From contig NZ_JBFAZP010000006.1 of the NCBI RefSeq assembly GCF_040681875.1, forward strand, positions 186,001 through 250,000: a stretch of 64,000 nt of DNA, in the 5' to 3' direction. Positions 23,556 through 31,793 of the stretch are shown in pieces (the first letter of the stretch is position 1; every line of letters begins with the position of its first letter). The notes under the pieces were generated by a model. It saw only the letters and a list, made by a program, of their open reading frames with translations, made no database searches and had not been told where the DNA came from. A program made the position numbers and the translations under genes. The stretch is from Longispora sp040681875. Lineage in GTDB: Bacteria; Actinomycetota; Actinomycetes; Mycobacteriales; Micromonosporaceae.

Positions 23556-24647
23556 TCACGCGACGGCCTCCTGGATGAGTACCCGCAGCTCCTCCATGGG
23601 GTCGCCGTCGCCGTAGGCCAGCATGTTCTTCGTCGCCGCGACGGTGAGCCCCGAGCCGGGGACCGCGTAGGCCAGGCTGCCGCCGAGGCCGCTGGTGCCG
23701 AACACGGTGCCGTCCTCCAGCAGGGCGTAGCCGAGGCCCATGGGGGACTCCTGGCCGAACGCCCAGTCCGGCCCGTGGTGGGTCACCGTCAGCGCCTCGC
23801 GCAGCCGGTCCGGGGAGATCAGGCGGACGCCGTCGACCTCGCCGAGCAGCGCGGCGTACATCCGGGCGACCGCGCGGGCGGTCACCGTGCCGGTCGCCGG
23901 CAGATCGGCGCGCAGCAGGTCGCGGCGGTTGCCGAGGGCCGCGTCCATCCGCACGCCGGGCGGCACGAGCCGGTCGAAGCGCGGGACGTGCGCGCTCAGG
24001 TGGTCCAGGGTCGCCGCCCAGTCGCGTTCCTCCAGGCGGGCGAGCCGGTCGAGATCCCCGTCGGGTACGCCGAAGAACAGCTCCCCCGCCACCCCCAGCG
24101 GCGCGGCCACGTCCTCGGCGAGCACCTCGGCGAGGGTCCGCCCCGTCGCCCGGCGCACGACCTCGCCGACGAGCCAGCCGAAGGTCCAGGCGTGGTAGCC
24201 GTACCCCTCGCCGGGCGGCCACTCGGGCACGCTGTCGGCCAGCACCGCGCACATCCCCTCCCAGTCGGCGAAGTCCTCGGGGGTGGTGTCGGCGGGCAGC
24301 GCCGGGACACCGGCCGTGTGGGCGAGCGCGTGCCGCAGGGTGGTGGCACCCTTGCCGTGCCGGGCGTACTCCGGCCACACGTCGGCGATCCGCAGGTCGT
24401 AGTCGAGGTGGCCGTGCTCGGCGAGGACGTGCACGGCCGTGGCGGCGAGGCCCTTGCCCGTGGAGTAGCTGAAGAACGGGGTGTCGGGGGTGACGGGCCG
24501 GCCGGTGGACAGGTCGGCGGTCCCCGCACAGGCGTCGACGATCAACTCCCCGTGCAGGTACGCCGCCACCTGCACGCCGACCTCCCGGCCCGAGGCGACG
24601 AGGGCGTCGATCCGGTGCTGCACCGTGGCCCGCAAGTTATCGATCAT
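23556..24647 (-). CDS. Serine hydrolase of the beta-lactamase class C/esterase (EstB-like) family
   Basis: A protein of 363 residues. The nucleophile motif SxxK is in SYSTGKG (about residue 62), the Tyr motif is probably YGYHAWTFG, and GTSGLGGSLAYA near the C terminus takes the place of the KTG-like box. There is no signal peptide, so it is cytoplasmic, which fits an esterase or amidohydrolase better than a beta-lactamase. ATG 24647 starts MIDNLRATVQHRIDALV, the usual N terminus of this family; an upstream in-frame start would add a basic, Cys-containing tail with no family match. It is divergent from a GNAT gene 146 bases away. Confidence 0.88.
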   Translation of the reverse strand: MIDNLRATVQHRIDALVASGREVGVQVAAYLHGELIVDACAGTADLSTGRPVTPDTPFFSYSTGKGLAATAVHVLAEHGHLDYDLRIADVWPEYARHGKGATTLRHALAHTAGVPALPADTTPEDFADWEGMCAVLADSVPEWPPGEGYGYHAWTFGWLVGEVVRRATGRTLAEVLAEDVAAPLGVAGELFFGVPDGDLDRLARLEERDWAATLDHLSAHVPRFDRLVPPGVRMDAALGNRRDLLRADLPATGTVTARAVARMYAALLGEVDGVRLISPDRLREALTVTHHGPDWAFGQESPMGLGYALLEDGTVFGTSGLGGSLAYAVPGSGLTVAATKNMLAYGDGDPMEELRVLIQEAVA

Positions 24648-24781
24648 GCGGGCCACCCTGCCAGAACGACATGATTCGCCCCACTTCTTTTCGGGCCTCC
24701 CCACCGGCCGGGCCGATCCCGGACGCGGGACCCCTCGACCCCGGCGCGCGAACCCCGCCCGGTCCCCTACCGGGACCGTCG

Positions 24782-24787
24782 TAGGCT
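24782..24787 (+). promoter_or_regulatory. -10 hexamer of a leaderless GNAT gene
   Basis: TAGGCT followed by CGACGG and then ATG 24794. The same 12-base string TAGGCTCGACGG occurs before the Lrp-type gene at 61548. No ribosome-binding site is present. Confidence 0.5.
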
Positions 24788-24793
24788 CGACGG

Positions 24794-25291
24794 ATGTCGG
24801 TGATCATTCGGCCCGGTGGGCCCGACGACGTGCCCGCCGTGGGCGCGGTGCACTCCGCCGCGCGCCGGGCCGGCTACGCCCGGATCCTGCCTCCCGACGC
24901 GCTCGCGGCGATGGACCCCGACGCGATGCGCGCCTACTGGGCCGAGCGCCTGCCCCGCGAGGCCGGTACCCATCAGCTCCTGCTCGCCGAACGCGACGGC
25001 GCCCCGGTCGGCTTCTGTTACGTCGGCCCCGGCGGGGACGGCCGCGGCCTGCTGTGCGCGATCCACGTCGTCCCGCCCGCGCACGGCACCGGCGTCGCCC
25101 GGCTCCTGATGGCCGCCGCCCTCGACGCGCTCCGGTCGCGCGGCCACGACGCGTTCGAGCTGTGGGTCCTCGACGGCAACGACCGGGCGATCGCGTTCTA
25201 CGGGAAGTGCGGCTGGAAACCCGACGGCACCCGGCGGACGGGGATGCTCGGCGACGTGGAGACCACCCAGGTGAGGTACACGTATGCGTGA
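24794..25291 (+). CDS. GNAT family N-acetyltransferase
   Basis: A protein of 165 residues with the GNAT fold. The acetyl-CoA loop is in the segment HVVPPAHGTGVARLLMAAALDALRS. Motif B contains ELWVLDGNDRAIAFYGKCGWKPDG. The early part (RAGYARILPPDALAAMDPDAMRAYWAERL) matches the subgroup that carries this helical N-terminal pair. The substrate is unknown. The last 8 bases overlap the RNase Z start, so the two are cotranscribed. The start is supported by the TAGGCT hexamer 6 bases upstream. Confidence 0.9.
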   Translation: MSVIIRPGGPDDVPAVGAVHSAARRAGYARILPPDALAAMDPDAMRAYWAERLPREAGTHQLLLAERDGAPVGFCYVGPGGDGRGLLCAIHVVPPAHGTGVARLLMAAALDALRSRGHDAFELWVLDGNDRAIAFYGKCGWKPDGTRRTGMLGDVETTQVRYTYA

Positions 25292-26159
25292 GCTGGTCGT
25301 GCTGGGTACCGGCTCCCAGGCGCCGACCCGGACCCGCAACCACAACGGCTACTTCCTGCGCTGGGACGACCAGGGCCTGCTCTTCGACCCGGGCGAGGGC
25401 ACCCAGCGCCAGATGCAGTACGCCGGAGTGGCCGCCTCCGACATCACCCGGCTGTGCGTGACCCACCTGCACGGCGACCACTGCCTCGGGGTGCCCGGCA
25501 TCGTGCAGCGCCTGTCCCTCGACCAGGTCAAGCACCCGGTGACGGCGCACTACCCGGCCTCGGGCGCGGAGTACTTCCACCGCCTGCGGTACGCGTCCGC
25601 CTTCCACGAACGCGCCACCCTGGTGGAGGAGCCGGTGACCGGGGACGGCCCGCTCGGCGGCGGGCTGTCGGCCGCCCGGCTCGACCACCCGGTGGAGGCC
25701 TTCGGCTACCGGCTGGTCGAACCCGACGGCGTGCGGATGCTCCCCGCCGAGCTGGCCGCGCGCGGCATCTCCGGCCCGGCGGTGGCGGCGCTGATCCGCG
25801 AGGGCGGGCCCGCGCTGGCGGAGGTCAGCGAGGTGCGGCGCGGGCAGCGGTTCGCGTTCGTGATGGACACCCGGCTGTGCGACGGCGTGTACGCGCTCGC
25901 CGAGGGGGTCGACATGCTCGTCATCGAGTCGACGTTCCTGGACGCCGAGGCCGGGCTGGCCGCCGAGGTGGGGCATCTGACGGCGCGGCAGGCGGCTCGG
26001 ATCGCGGCGGAGAGCGGGGTGCGGGCGCTGGTGTTGACGCACTTCTCGCAGCGGTACCCGGAGCTGGGGTCGTTCGAGGCGGAGGCGCGGGAGGAGTTCT
26101 CCGGGGAGTTGTACGTGGCGGCCGACCTGGACCGGATCCCGGTGCCCCGCCGGGTCTGA
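25284..26159 (+). CDS. rnz: Ribonuclease Z
   Basis: tRNA 3'-processing endonuclease of the metallo-beta-lactamase fold, 291 residues. The signature THLHGDHCLGVPG gives the zinc ligands. Further ligands lie in VMDTR (Asp) and LTHFSQRY (His). The Asn-Gly start region GTGSQAPTRTRNHNGYFLRW and FDPGEGTQRQM are diagnostic of RNase Z rather than other MBL hydrolases. Length is slightly below the usual 300-310. It cleaves precursor tRNAs downstream of the discriminator base. It overlaps the GNAT gene, and its stop is 13 bases from the convergent monooxygenase stop. Confidence 0.95.
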   Translation: MRELVVLGTGSQAPTRTRNHNGYFLRWDDQGLLFDPGEGTQRQMQYAGVAASDITRLCVTHLHGDHCLGVPGIVQRLSLDQVKHPVTAHYPASGAEYFHRLRYASAFHERATLVEEPVTGDGPLGGGLSAARLDHPVEAFGYRLVEPDGVRMLPAELAARGISGPAVAALIREGGPALAEVSEVRRGQRFAFVMDTRLCDGVYALAEGVDMLVIESTFLDAEAGLAAEVGHLTARQAARIAAESGVRALVLTHFSQRYPELGSFEAEAREEFSGELYVAADLDRIPVPRRV

Positions 26160-26172
26160 CTCCTCCGTGGGC

Positions 26173-27720
26173 CTACGCCGCGCCGCCCGACCGGGTCTCC
26201 ACCAGCGGCGCGCACCACCGCCCCAGCGCCGCCCGCAGCTCCGGCACCGAACCGCCCGCCCACGCCACGTGCCCGTCCGGCCGGATCAGTACCGCCCCGG
26301 GCACCGGCACCTCCCCGATCACGGGAATCCCCCACGCGTCCTCCGCCGACCGCGCCTCCACCACGGTGACCGCCCACTCCCCGGCCACCTCCGCGCAGCC
26401 GGGAGCCCCGCCCAGGTCCAGGAACACCGGCCGGGCCGCGTGCAGCAGCTCGAACAGCCGCAGGTCGCCGCCGGCGGACTTCAGGTCCACGTCGGGCACC
26501 CGGCGACCGACCAGCGGGTGGCCCTCGCCCAGGTCGTAGCGGAGGTCCAGCGCCGTGATCATGCCGGTGAGCGACCGGTTGACCTCGGCCATGCCGATCA
26601 GGTCCCGGAAGGTCGCCCGCAGCGCGTCGGTGTGCGGTCCGGGCCGGGCGAGGGCGGTCTGCGCGCGGGTGTTGTCCAGGACCCGCTCCGCGACCGGGTG
26701 CCGTTCGGCGCCGTAGCTGTCGAGGAGGTCGTCGGCCCACCGGGCCAGCAGGTGGTGATCCCGCCCGTCGGCCGCCTCCAGGTCCCGTCCGCCCGCCGGG
26801 CTGTGGCCCCGCACGGCGGCGGCCAGCTTCCAGCCCAGGTTCACCGCGTCCTGCACGCCCGTGTTCAGCCCCTGCCCGCCGGCCGGATAGTGGATGTGCG
26901 CCGCGTCGCCGGCCAACAGGATCCTGCCCTCCCGGTACCGCGAGGCCTGCCGGGCCGCGTCACCGAACCGGGACACCCAGCTCGGGCTGTGCATGCCGTG
27001 GTCGGTGCCGGCGATCCGGAGCATGGCCGCGCGCACGTCCTCGAAGGTGACCGGGGCGTCCCGGTCGGCGACCCGGTCGTGCTGGGTGGTCATCACCCGG
27101 TACCAGTCGGGGCCGAACCGCAGCACCGAGTAGTCGCCGTGTTCGCGCCGTTCCTGGAAGACCAGGCCGGTCGGCGGGTCGGTGAGCCGGACATCGGCGA
27201 GGAGCGCGGTGAGGGTCGCGGGGGTGCCGGGGAAGTCGATGCCGGCGACCTTGCGGACGGTGCTCCGCCCGCCGTCACAGCCCACCAGGTATCTCGCCCG
27301 GATCCGCTCGCCCCCGCCGAGCTCCACGTCCACCCCGTCGGCGTCCTGCCGCACCCCCACCACCTCGGCCGACCACCGCACCCGTCCGCCCAGCGCCGCC
27401 AGCCGCTCCGCCAGCAGCCGCTCCACCTCGGTCTGCACGAGCATCAGCGTGTACGGGTACCGCGTCTGGAACCCGCTGATGTCCAGCCACAGCGCGGAGA
27501 AGTGCGTGGCCGCGACCTCCCGCCCGGCGGCGAGGAACGGCGCGAGCATGCCGCGCTGGTCGAGCACCTCCAGTGTCCGGGCGTGCAGCCCGCCGGCCCG
27601 GGACTCGCCACCGCGCCCGGGCAGCCGGTCGAGCACCAGCACGTCCACTCCGGCGGTCCGCAGTTCGCAGGCGAGCATCAGGCCGGTCGGTCCGGCCCCG
27701 GCGATCAGTACTTCGGTCAT
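26173..27720 (-). CDS. FAD-dependent aromatic monooxygenase (PheA/TfdB type, rifampicin-monooxygenase-like)
   Basis: A flavoprotein of 515 residues. It has the dinucleotide fold VLIAGAGPTGLMLACEL at the N terminus, the DG motif LVGCDGGRSTVRK (about residue 160) and the GD motif RILLAGDAAHIHYPAGGQGLNTGVQDAVNL (about 275). The C-terminal thioredoxin-like domain ends near RPDGHVAW. This architecture hydroxylates phenolic compounds or antibiotics with NADPH and O2. ATG 27720 is chosen since AGGAG lies 6 bases upstream; the preceding GTG is too close. It is divergent from a TetR gene with two palindromes between them, which indicates substrate-inducible expression. Confidence 0.9.
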   Translation of the reverse strand: MTEVLIAGAGPTGLMLACELRTAGVDVLVLDRLPGRGGESRAGGLHARTLEVLDQRGMLAPFLAAGREVAATHFSALWLDISGFQTRYPYTLMLVQTEVERLLAERLAALGGRVRWSAEVVGVRQDADGVDVELGGGERIRARYLVGCDGGRSTVRKVAGIDFPGTPATLTALLADVRLTDPPTGLVFQERREHGDYSVLRFGPDWYRVMTTQHDRVADRDAPVTFEDVRAAMLRIAGTDHGMHSPSWVSRFGDAARQASRYREGRILLAGDAAHIHYPAGGQGLNTGVQDAVNLGWKLAAAVRGHSPAGGRDLEAADGRDHHLLARWADDLLDSYGAERHPVAERVLDNTRAQTALARPGPHTDALRATFRDLIGMAEVNRSLTGMITALDLRYDLGEGHPLVGRRVPDVDLKSAGGDLRLFELLHAARPVFLDLGGAPGCAEVAGEWAVTVVEARSAEDAWGIPVIGEVPVPGAVLIRPDGHVAWAGGSVPELRAALGRWCAPLVETRSGGAA

Positions 27721-27729
27721 CACGATCTC

Positions 27730-27761
27730 CTTAACAACGTTAAGCCCTTAACGTCGTTAAG
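27730..27761. promoter_or_regulatory. Two adjacent palindromic operators for the TetR regulator
   Basis: CTTAACAACGTTAAG (27730-27744, 6-base arms) and CTTAACGTCGTTAAG (27747-27761, perfect 7-base arms), with centres 17 bp apart. A further GTTAAG half-site lies at 27777-27782. They overlap the ribosome-binding site of the monooxygenase on one side and the expected -35 of the TetR gene on the other, so both genes should be repressed together. Confidence 0.85.
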
Positions 27762-27778
27762 GATGCAGTGAACAGTGT

Positions 27779-27784
27779 TAAGCT
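27779..27784 (+). promoter_or_regulatory. -10 hexamer of the leaderless TetR gene
   Basis: TAAGCT, 7 bases before GTG 27792. It shares bases with the GTTAAG half-site, consistent with autorepression, and supports GTG 27792 over the earlier GTG 27768. Confidence 0.5.
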
Positions 27785-27791
27785 GTCAAGC

Positions 27792-28433
27792 GTGAAGCTC
27801 ACCGCCGACCTGATCGCCCGCACCGCCCTCCGGCTGCTCGACGACGCCGGCCTCGACGGGCTCACCATGCGGCTCGTCGCGACGGAACTCGAGGTCAAGG
27901 CCCCCGCGCTGTACTGGCACGTGAAGAACAAACAGGAACTCCTCGACGCGATGGCCGCGATCATGCTCGCCGAGGCCGGCGCGGACCTCGAACTCCCCGG
28001 CCGCGACGTGCCCTGGGACGAATGGCTCGGCGACGAGGTCCGCCGGCTGCGCCGGGTGATGCTCGCCCACCGCGACGGCGCGCGGGTCCTCGCCGGCACA
28101 CACGTGACCGACCCCGGCCTGTTCCGCAAGATGGAACTGACCCTGCGCACCCTCGTCGACGCCGGCTTCGACCTGCGGGTCGCCGCCCGCAGCTACCCCG
28201 CGCTGCTGCACTACACGATCGGCTTCACGATCGAGGAGCAGGCCAGGGCCGGCACGGCGTACCAGGACGCGAACCCCTACGAATCCGTCGCCACCCTGGT
28301 GGACCCGGAACGCTTCCCGCTCACCGCCCGGGCGATGCCGGACGTGTTCGACCGCGACACCGACGACGCGTTCGAGGCCGGGCTGCACGTCATCCTCGCC
28401 GGGTTGCGCGCCGTCCACAGTGCGGCCCGATAG
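27792..28433 (+). CDS. TetR family regulator of the FAD monooxygenase
   Basis: A protein of 213 residues. The N-terminal helix-turn-helix (residues about 4-50: ADLIARTALRLLDDAGLDGLTM, then recognition segment KAPALYWHVKNKQELLDAM) belongs to the TetR(A) class with its ALYWHV motif. The remainder is an all-helical TetR_C-type ligand domain (LHYTIGFTIEEQA). It is divergent from the monooxygenase with shared operators, as in tetR/tetX- or rox-like systems in which the enzyme's substrate is the inducer. The stop TAG is also the first part of the -10 hexamer of the next gene. Confidence 0.92.
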   Translation: MKLTADLIARTALRLLDDAGLDGLTMRLVATELEVKAPALYWHVKNKQELLDAMAAIMLAEAGADLELPGRDVPWDEWLGDEVRRLRRVMLAHRDGARVLAGTHVTDPGLFRKMELTLRTLVDAGFDLRVAARSYPALLHYTIGFTIEEQARAGTAYQDANPYESVATLVDPERFPLTARAMPDVFDRDTDDAFEAGLHVILAGLRAVHSAAR

Positions 28434-28443
28434 ACTCCCGCCT

Positions 28444-29196
28444 ATGGTCACGCTGCACGGCTCCGGGGAGCACAAGGTCATCGCGCTGCACGGCTGGTTC
28501 GGCACCGGCGACGAGTGGGGCTCACTCCCCCGCTACCTGGACGGGACGGCGTTCACGTACGCCTTCCCCGACTACCGGGGCTACGGCACGCGCAAGGACG
28601 AGCCCGGCGAGTACACCCTCGCGGAGATCTCCGCCGACACGCTGGCCCTCGCCGACGACCTCGGCTGGGACACGTTCTCCCTGGTCGGCCACTCGATGGG
28701 CGGCACGGCCGCGCAACGGATCCTCGCCGACGCCCCGCACCGGGTCCGCCGGCTGGTCGGCGTCGCACCCATCCCCGCCTCGGGCTTCCCGTTCGACGAG
28801 GCCGGCTGGGCCCTGTTCTCCGGCGCGGCCGACTCCCCCGACAACCGGCGGATCATCATCGACTTCACCACGGGCAACCGCAACAGCGGCGCCTGGCTGG
28901 ACGCGATGGTCGCGCACTCGGTGGCGACCTCCTCCCGCGACGCGTTCGCCGCGTACCTGGCCGAGTGGGGCCGGGCGGACTTCGCGCCGGAGATCGCGGG
29001 CAACCCGGTACCCGTCAAGGTGATCGTCGGGGAGCACGACCCGGCGGTCGCCCCGGCCCTGATGGACGCCACCTTCCTCGCGCACTACCCGAACGCCGAG
29101 CTGTGCGCGATGGCCAACGCGGGCCACTACCCGATGCACGAAACCCCGGTCCAACTGGCCACGGTCATCGAGTCCTTCCTCGACCCCAGCCGGTAG
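28444..29196 (+). CDS. Alpha/beta hydrolase
   Basis: A protein of 250 residues. It has the oxyanion region LHGWFGTGDEW, nucleophile elbow GHSMGG (Ser about residue 88), acid Asp in VGEHDPAVAP and catalytic His in NAGHYPMHE. There is no lid domain of note. It may act as an esterase, lactonase or C-C hydrolase; the TetR/monooxygenase neighbours make breakdown of an aromatic or antibiotic-like compound plausible. ATG 28444 is chosen because TAGACT (28431-28436) lies 7 bases upstream, a leaderless arrangement overlapping the TetR stop; an earlier GTG at 28420 would overlap the TetR gene. Confidence 0.88.
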   Translation: MVTLHGSGEHKVIALHGWFGTGDEWGSLPRYLDGTAFTYAFPDYRGYGTRKDEPGEYTLAEISADTLALADDLGWDTFSLVGHSMGGTAAQRILADAPHRVRRLVGVAPIPASGFPFDEAGWALFSGAADSPDNRRIIIDFTTGNRNSGAWLDAMVAHSVATSSRDAFAAYLAEWGRADFAPEIAGNPVPVKVIVGEHDPAVAPALMDATFLAHYPNAELCAMANAGHYPMHETPVQLATVIESFLDPSR

Positions 29197-29235
29197 CACC
29201 CGAGACCCGGCGAGCGCCCCGCGCCGGCCGCATGA

Positions 29236-29285
29236 AGATCAACCCCATCATCTGGTTACGAGTGGGGCGGCGCCGGGCGCGCATC
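29236..29285 (+). repeat. 50-bp dispersed repeat, left copy
   Basis: It begins AGATCAACCCCATCAT, continues TTACGAGTGGGGCGGC and ends CGCGCATC. It is 45/50 identical to the reverse complement of 34465-34514. It sits in the 135-base gap after the alpha/beta hydrolase. The two copies are inverted and enclose about 5.2 kb. Confidence 0.85.
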
Positions 29286-29331
29286 GGTTGCTCGGAGGGC
29301 TGCCACGTCGCGCGGCCCGCTGCGGGAATGC

Positions 29332-29874
29332 TCAGTCGGATTCCCACTCCGGCCGCAGGATCGAGTAGGTAACGGAGTCCCGCCACGCGCCGTGCACGTG
29401 CACGTGGGCCCGGATCCGCCCCTCTTCGGTGAAGCCGGCTTTGCGGAGCACCCGGTCGGAAGGCGCATTTTCGGGAGCGCGAGCAGCCCAGATGCGGTGA
29501 AGGCCGAGGTGCTCGAATCCCAGGGTGCAGAGCAATCCCACAATCTCTGTACCGAGCCCCTTCCCCCATGAGTCGGCGCGGGTGGCAAACCCGATGGTTG
29601 CCGAGTGGGGGCTTTCGACGGCCAGCCGGGCGAAGCCCACCACCGCGTCGTCATCGCAGCTCACGGCTGCCAGCGAATACTCGGCGCGCGGCTCTTCACC
29701 CGCGAGAGCAATCACCCTGGCTATCAGGTTCTCTACTTCTTCAGCGCTTCTGGGCTCGAAGCTCAAGTGGCGGGTCGCCTCGGCGTCGCCGTAGATCGCA
29801 TGGATTCCCGCTACGTCCTGAACGCTGAATTCGCGAAGACAAAGGCGAGGGCCTGCTAGCGACACAGGGTACAT
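29332..29874 (-). CDS. GNAT acetyltransferase of the RimJ/RimL type
   Basis: A protein of 180 residues. Family features are GPRLCLREFSVQDVAGI at the N terminus, acetyl-CoA loop in ATRADSWGKGLGTEIVGLL, motif B in HRIWAARAPENAPSDRVLRKAGFTEEGR and terminal RDSVTYSILRPEW. Such enzymes acetylate the N terminus of ribosomal proteins or small molecules. Codon use is noticeably less GC-rich at third positions than in the genes before 29.2 kb, consistent with an accessory origin. TAAGGT lies 8 bases before the ATG. It is the first gene inside the 50-bp repeat boundary. Confidence 0.88.
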   Translation of the reverse strand: MYPVSLAGPRLCLREFSVQDVAGIHAIYGDAEATRHLSFEPRSAEEVENLIARVIALAGEEPRAEYSLAAVSCDDDAVVGFARLAVESPHSATIGFATRADSWGKGLGTEIVGLLCTLGFEHLGLHRIWAARAPENAPSDRVLRKAGFTEEGRIRAHVHVHGAWRDSVTYSILRPEWESD

Positions 29875-29908
29875 ACCGACGCACCTTACTGCCTGGCGCT
29901 GGCTGAAG

Positions 29909-31246
29909 TCATGCGGTGATGGACCGAGCCGAAGTGGCCGTGAATGTTTCTATCTCCTGGCGCGCTATCCGGGCCACCGAAGCGTTGCGCAGATGGGATT
30001 CGCACAGCGTCGTGTGGACCTTGCGGACACTCACGAGAACGCCGTGGATCCGTTGCTCCACCGGCATGTCCAGCACTGATCCGATCACGCCCACCGCCCC
30101 GTCGAGATCCCCTGACGACAGCCGGACCACCGCCAAGGCGTTGCGGGCGCCAGCCTGATCCCCGAAGGCCCACTCGTCGGGGCTCGCCTGTTCATAGGCC
30201 CGCACAGACTCCTCCGCCCTCGCCAACGTGCCGGCAGGCTTGTCAGGAAGCTGGGCCAGGGCAGCAGCGGTGTAGTAGAGCTGCCTGGGGTGCGCAAACG
30301 TCATGATCCCGCCGTATGCATCGAGGTCGTCGGCAATGAGTTGGTCCCGGCTCGCGTCTGCGGTCCTGACCAGCGCCGACGTCGTCAGGACATCACCCAA
30401 CGTGGCGTGGGCCCTGGCCGCGAGGCAGGCCAACCATGTCCGGGAGGTGCCGGCCACCTGTTCGGCGGCGGCCATGCCGAGTTCGGCGTAGCGGACCGCG
30501 TGTTCGGGCTGACCGGCCCAGTAGCTGATCAGCGACTGGAGGCCACGGGTCCAGGCACGCAGCCCCGGGTGATCGGCGTTGTCCGCGCACACGAACGCGG
30601 CGCGGGCCTGCGTCATCGCCGAGCGGGCGTCCCCCAGGTCGTGGCTGGCCTTGGCGAGCATGCCGGTGCCGATCCCGGCGAGCAGGTAGAGGTCTCGGGC
30701 CTGGTTCGGCCGGACCCGCCCTTGGTCGAGCAGTTGGAACAACAGGTCCTGCACCTCGACCAGGTCGCCCATGATCTCGGACAACGGCTGTCGCGGGTAA
30801 GCCGCCGCCAGACGGGAGATCTCGTCGTGCAGCTGGGCCACCGTCTCCGGCCCGACGCTACTGCTCTCGGCCAGCGCTGTGAACCTCAGCGCTCTGCGTG
30901 CCGCCATCGTTACCTGCCTCTCCAGGTCCAGAGGCTCGGCCACCGCGGGCAGCGTCCTCTTCTCGGCTATCTCGGCCAGGTCGTGCGGCGCGAGCAGTTC
31001 GGCGATCGGCAACGCGAACATCGCCTCCAACACCCGGCACTGGTCGGGACGCGGCAGGGTCTTGAGCACGCCGGCATACCAGCGCTCGAACTGCCGCTGG
31101 GACACCGTCAACCGCGCCAGGCTGCCGTTTCCCTCCTGTTCGGCGAGCGCCTTCGCCGTCCGCTCGAACTGGATCAGGAACGTCTCGTAGCGCTGCCAGT
31201 GCCTGCGGCTGAGCAGCACCCGCATGGTTGTCGGAGCGCCGACCAT
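29909..31246 (-). CDS. Tetratricopeptide-type transcriptional regulator (actinomycete HTH-TPR family)
   Basis: A protein of 445 residues. The N-terminal 75 residues (RRHWQRYETFLIQFERTAKALAE; LARLTVSQRQFERWYAGVLKTLP; LEAMFALPIAELLAP) match the helix-turn-helix part of a large actinomycete regulator family related to XRE. The remaining 350 residues are helical repeats of TPR type. Members often regulate secondary metabolism or act as orphan regulators. ATG 31246 is chosen because GGGAGG lies 5 bases before it; upstream in-frame codons are Pro- and Cys-rich and unlike the family. The target is unknown. Confidence 0.8.
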   Translation of the reverse strand: MVGAPTTMRVLLSRRHWQRYETFLIQFERTAKALAEQEGNGSLARLTVSQRQFERWYAGVLKTLPRPDQCRVLEAMFALPIAELLAPHDLAEIAEKRTLPAVAEPLDLERQVTMAARRALRFTALAESSSVGPETVAQLHDEISRLAAAYPRQPLSEIMGDLVEVQDLLFQLLDQGRVRPNQARDLYLLAGIGTGMLAKASHDLGDARSAMTQARAAFVCADNADHPGLRAWTRGLQSLISYWAGQPEHAVRYAELGMAAAEQVAGTSRTWLACLAARAHATLGDVLTTSALVRTADASRDQLIADDLDAYGGIMTFAHPRQLYYTAAALAQLPDKPAGTLARAEESVRAYEQASPDEWAFGDQAGARNALAVVRLSSGDLDGAVGVIGSVLDMPVEQRIHGVLVSVRKVHTTLCESHLRNASVARIARQEIETFTATSARSITA

Positions 31247-31398
31247 CGAACCTCCCGCATGACGATCCTGAGTCGACAGTAGGCGCGCGCCGCACGGGTT
31301 GACAGGGATTGTCCGGGGAAGTCGGCAGTAACGACGTCCCAACGACGGCACCTACGACGCAGCCGCCCACCCGCCGGAGTCGCCCTCAGGACGTTTGT

Positions 31399-31719
31399 CT
31401 AGTCGAGTTCGAGCGGGGCCAGGCCGAAGCGCCAGGAGACCGTGTCGCCCTCCCGCAGCACGAGCGCGTGCAGATAGCAGGGCTCGTCGTCGTCCTCGTC
31501 GATCAGCAGCCAGGTCGAGGTCGGGTGTCCCGCTGCCGCGAGAGCCTCGTCCGCCAGCCATCTCCCGTCGGCCGGCCCGGGCTCGAAGTACTCCGCTGCG
31601 AGCGCGAAGTCCGGGCCCGGCTCCATCCGGCCGTGGAGCCAGGGAAAATCCCCGCTCACGACCACCAGCGACGCCACATGCCGATCGCCCACCAGCCACT
31701 TGCTCACGCTGCTCCCCAC
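31399..31719 (-). CDS. Hypothetical protein
   Basis: A small acidic protein of 106 residues. Motif-like segments are LVGDRHVASLVVVSGDFPWLHGRMEPGPDF and EPCYLHALVLREGDTVSWRFG. I have a sense of a conserved actinobacterial family with the DFPWLHGR block but cannot name it. GTG 31719 is chosen because TAGGCT (31731-31726) lies 6 bases upstream; GTG 31722 is three bases earlier. It is cytoplasmic, with no signal or membrane segment. It lies within the segment bounded by the 50-bp repeats. Confidence 0.65.
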   Translation of the reverse strand: MGSSVSKWLVGDRHVASLVVVSGDFPWLHGRMEPGPDFALAAEYFEPGPADGRWLADEALAAAGHPTSTWLLIDEDDDEPCYLHALVLREGDTVSWRFGLAPLELD

Positions 31720-31793
31720 CACCCGAGCCTAAGCCAGGGCACCGGTCCGGGACGGGTCGGCCGGATGTGTTCGAACTGGGGGACGTCCGGGTG

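Noticed and set aside
23556..24647. True class C beta-lactamase
   Set aside because: No signal peptide, and the YxN and KTG boxes are not canonical; an esterase-type serine hydrolase is more likely.
26173..29196. A biosynthetic gene cluster around the FAD monooxygenases
   Set aside because: No PKS, NRPS, terpene or RiPP core gene is nearby; two isolated TetR-controlled monooxygenases fit detoxification better.
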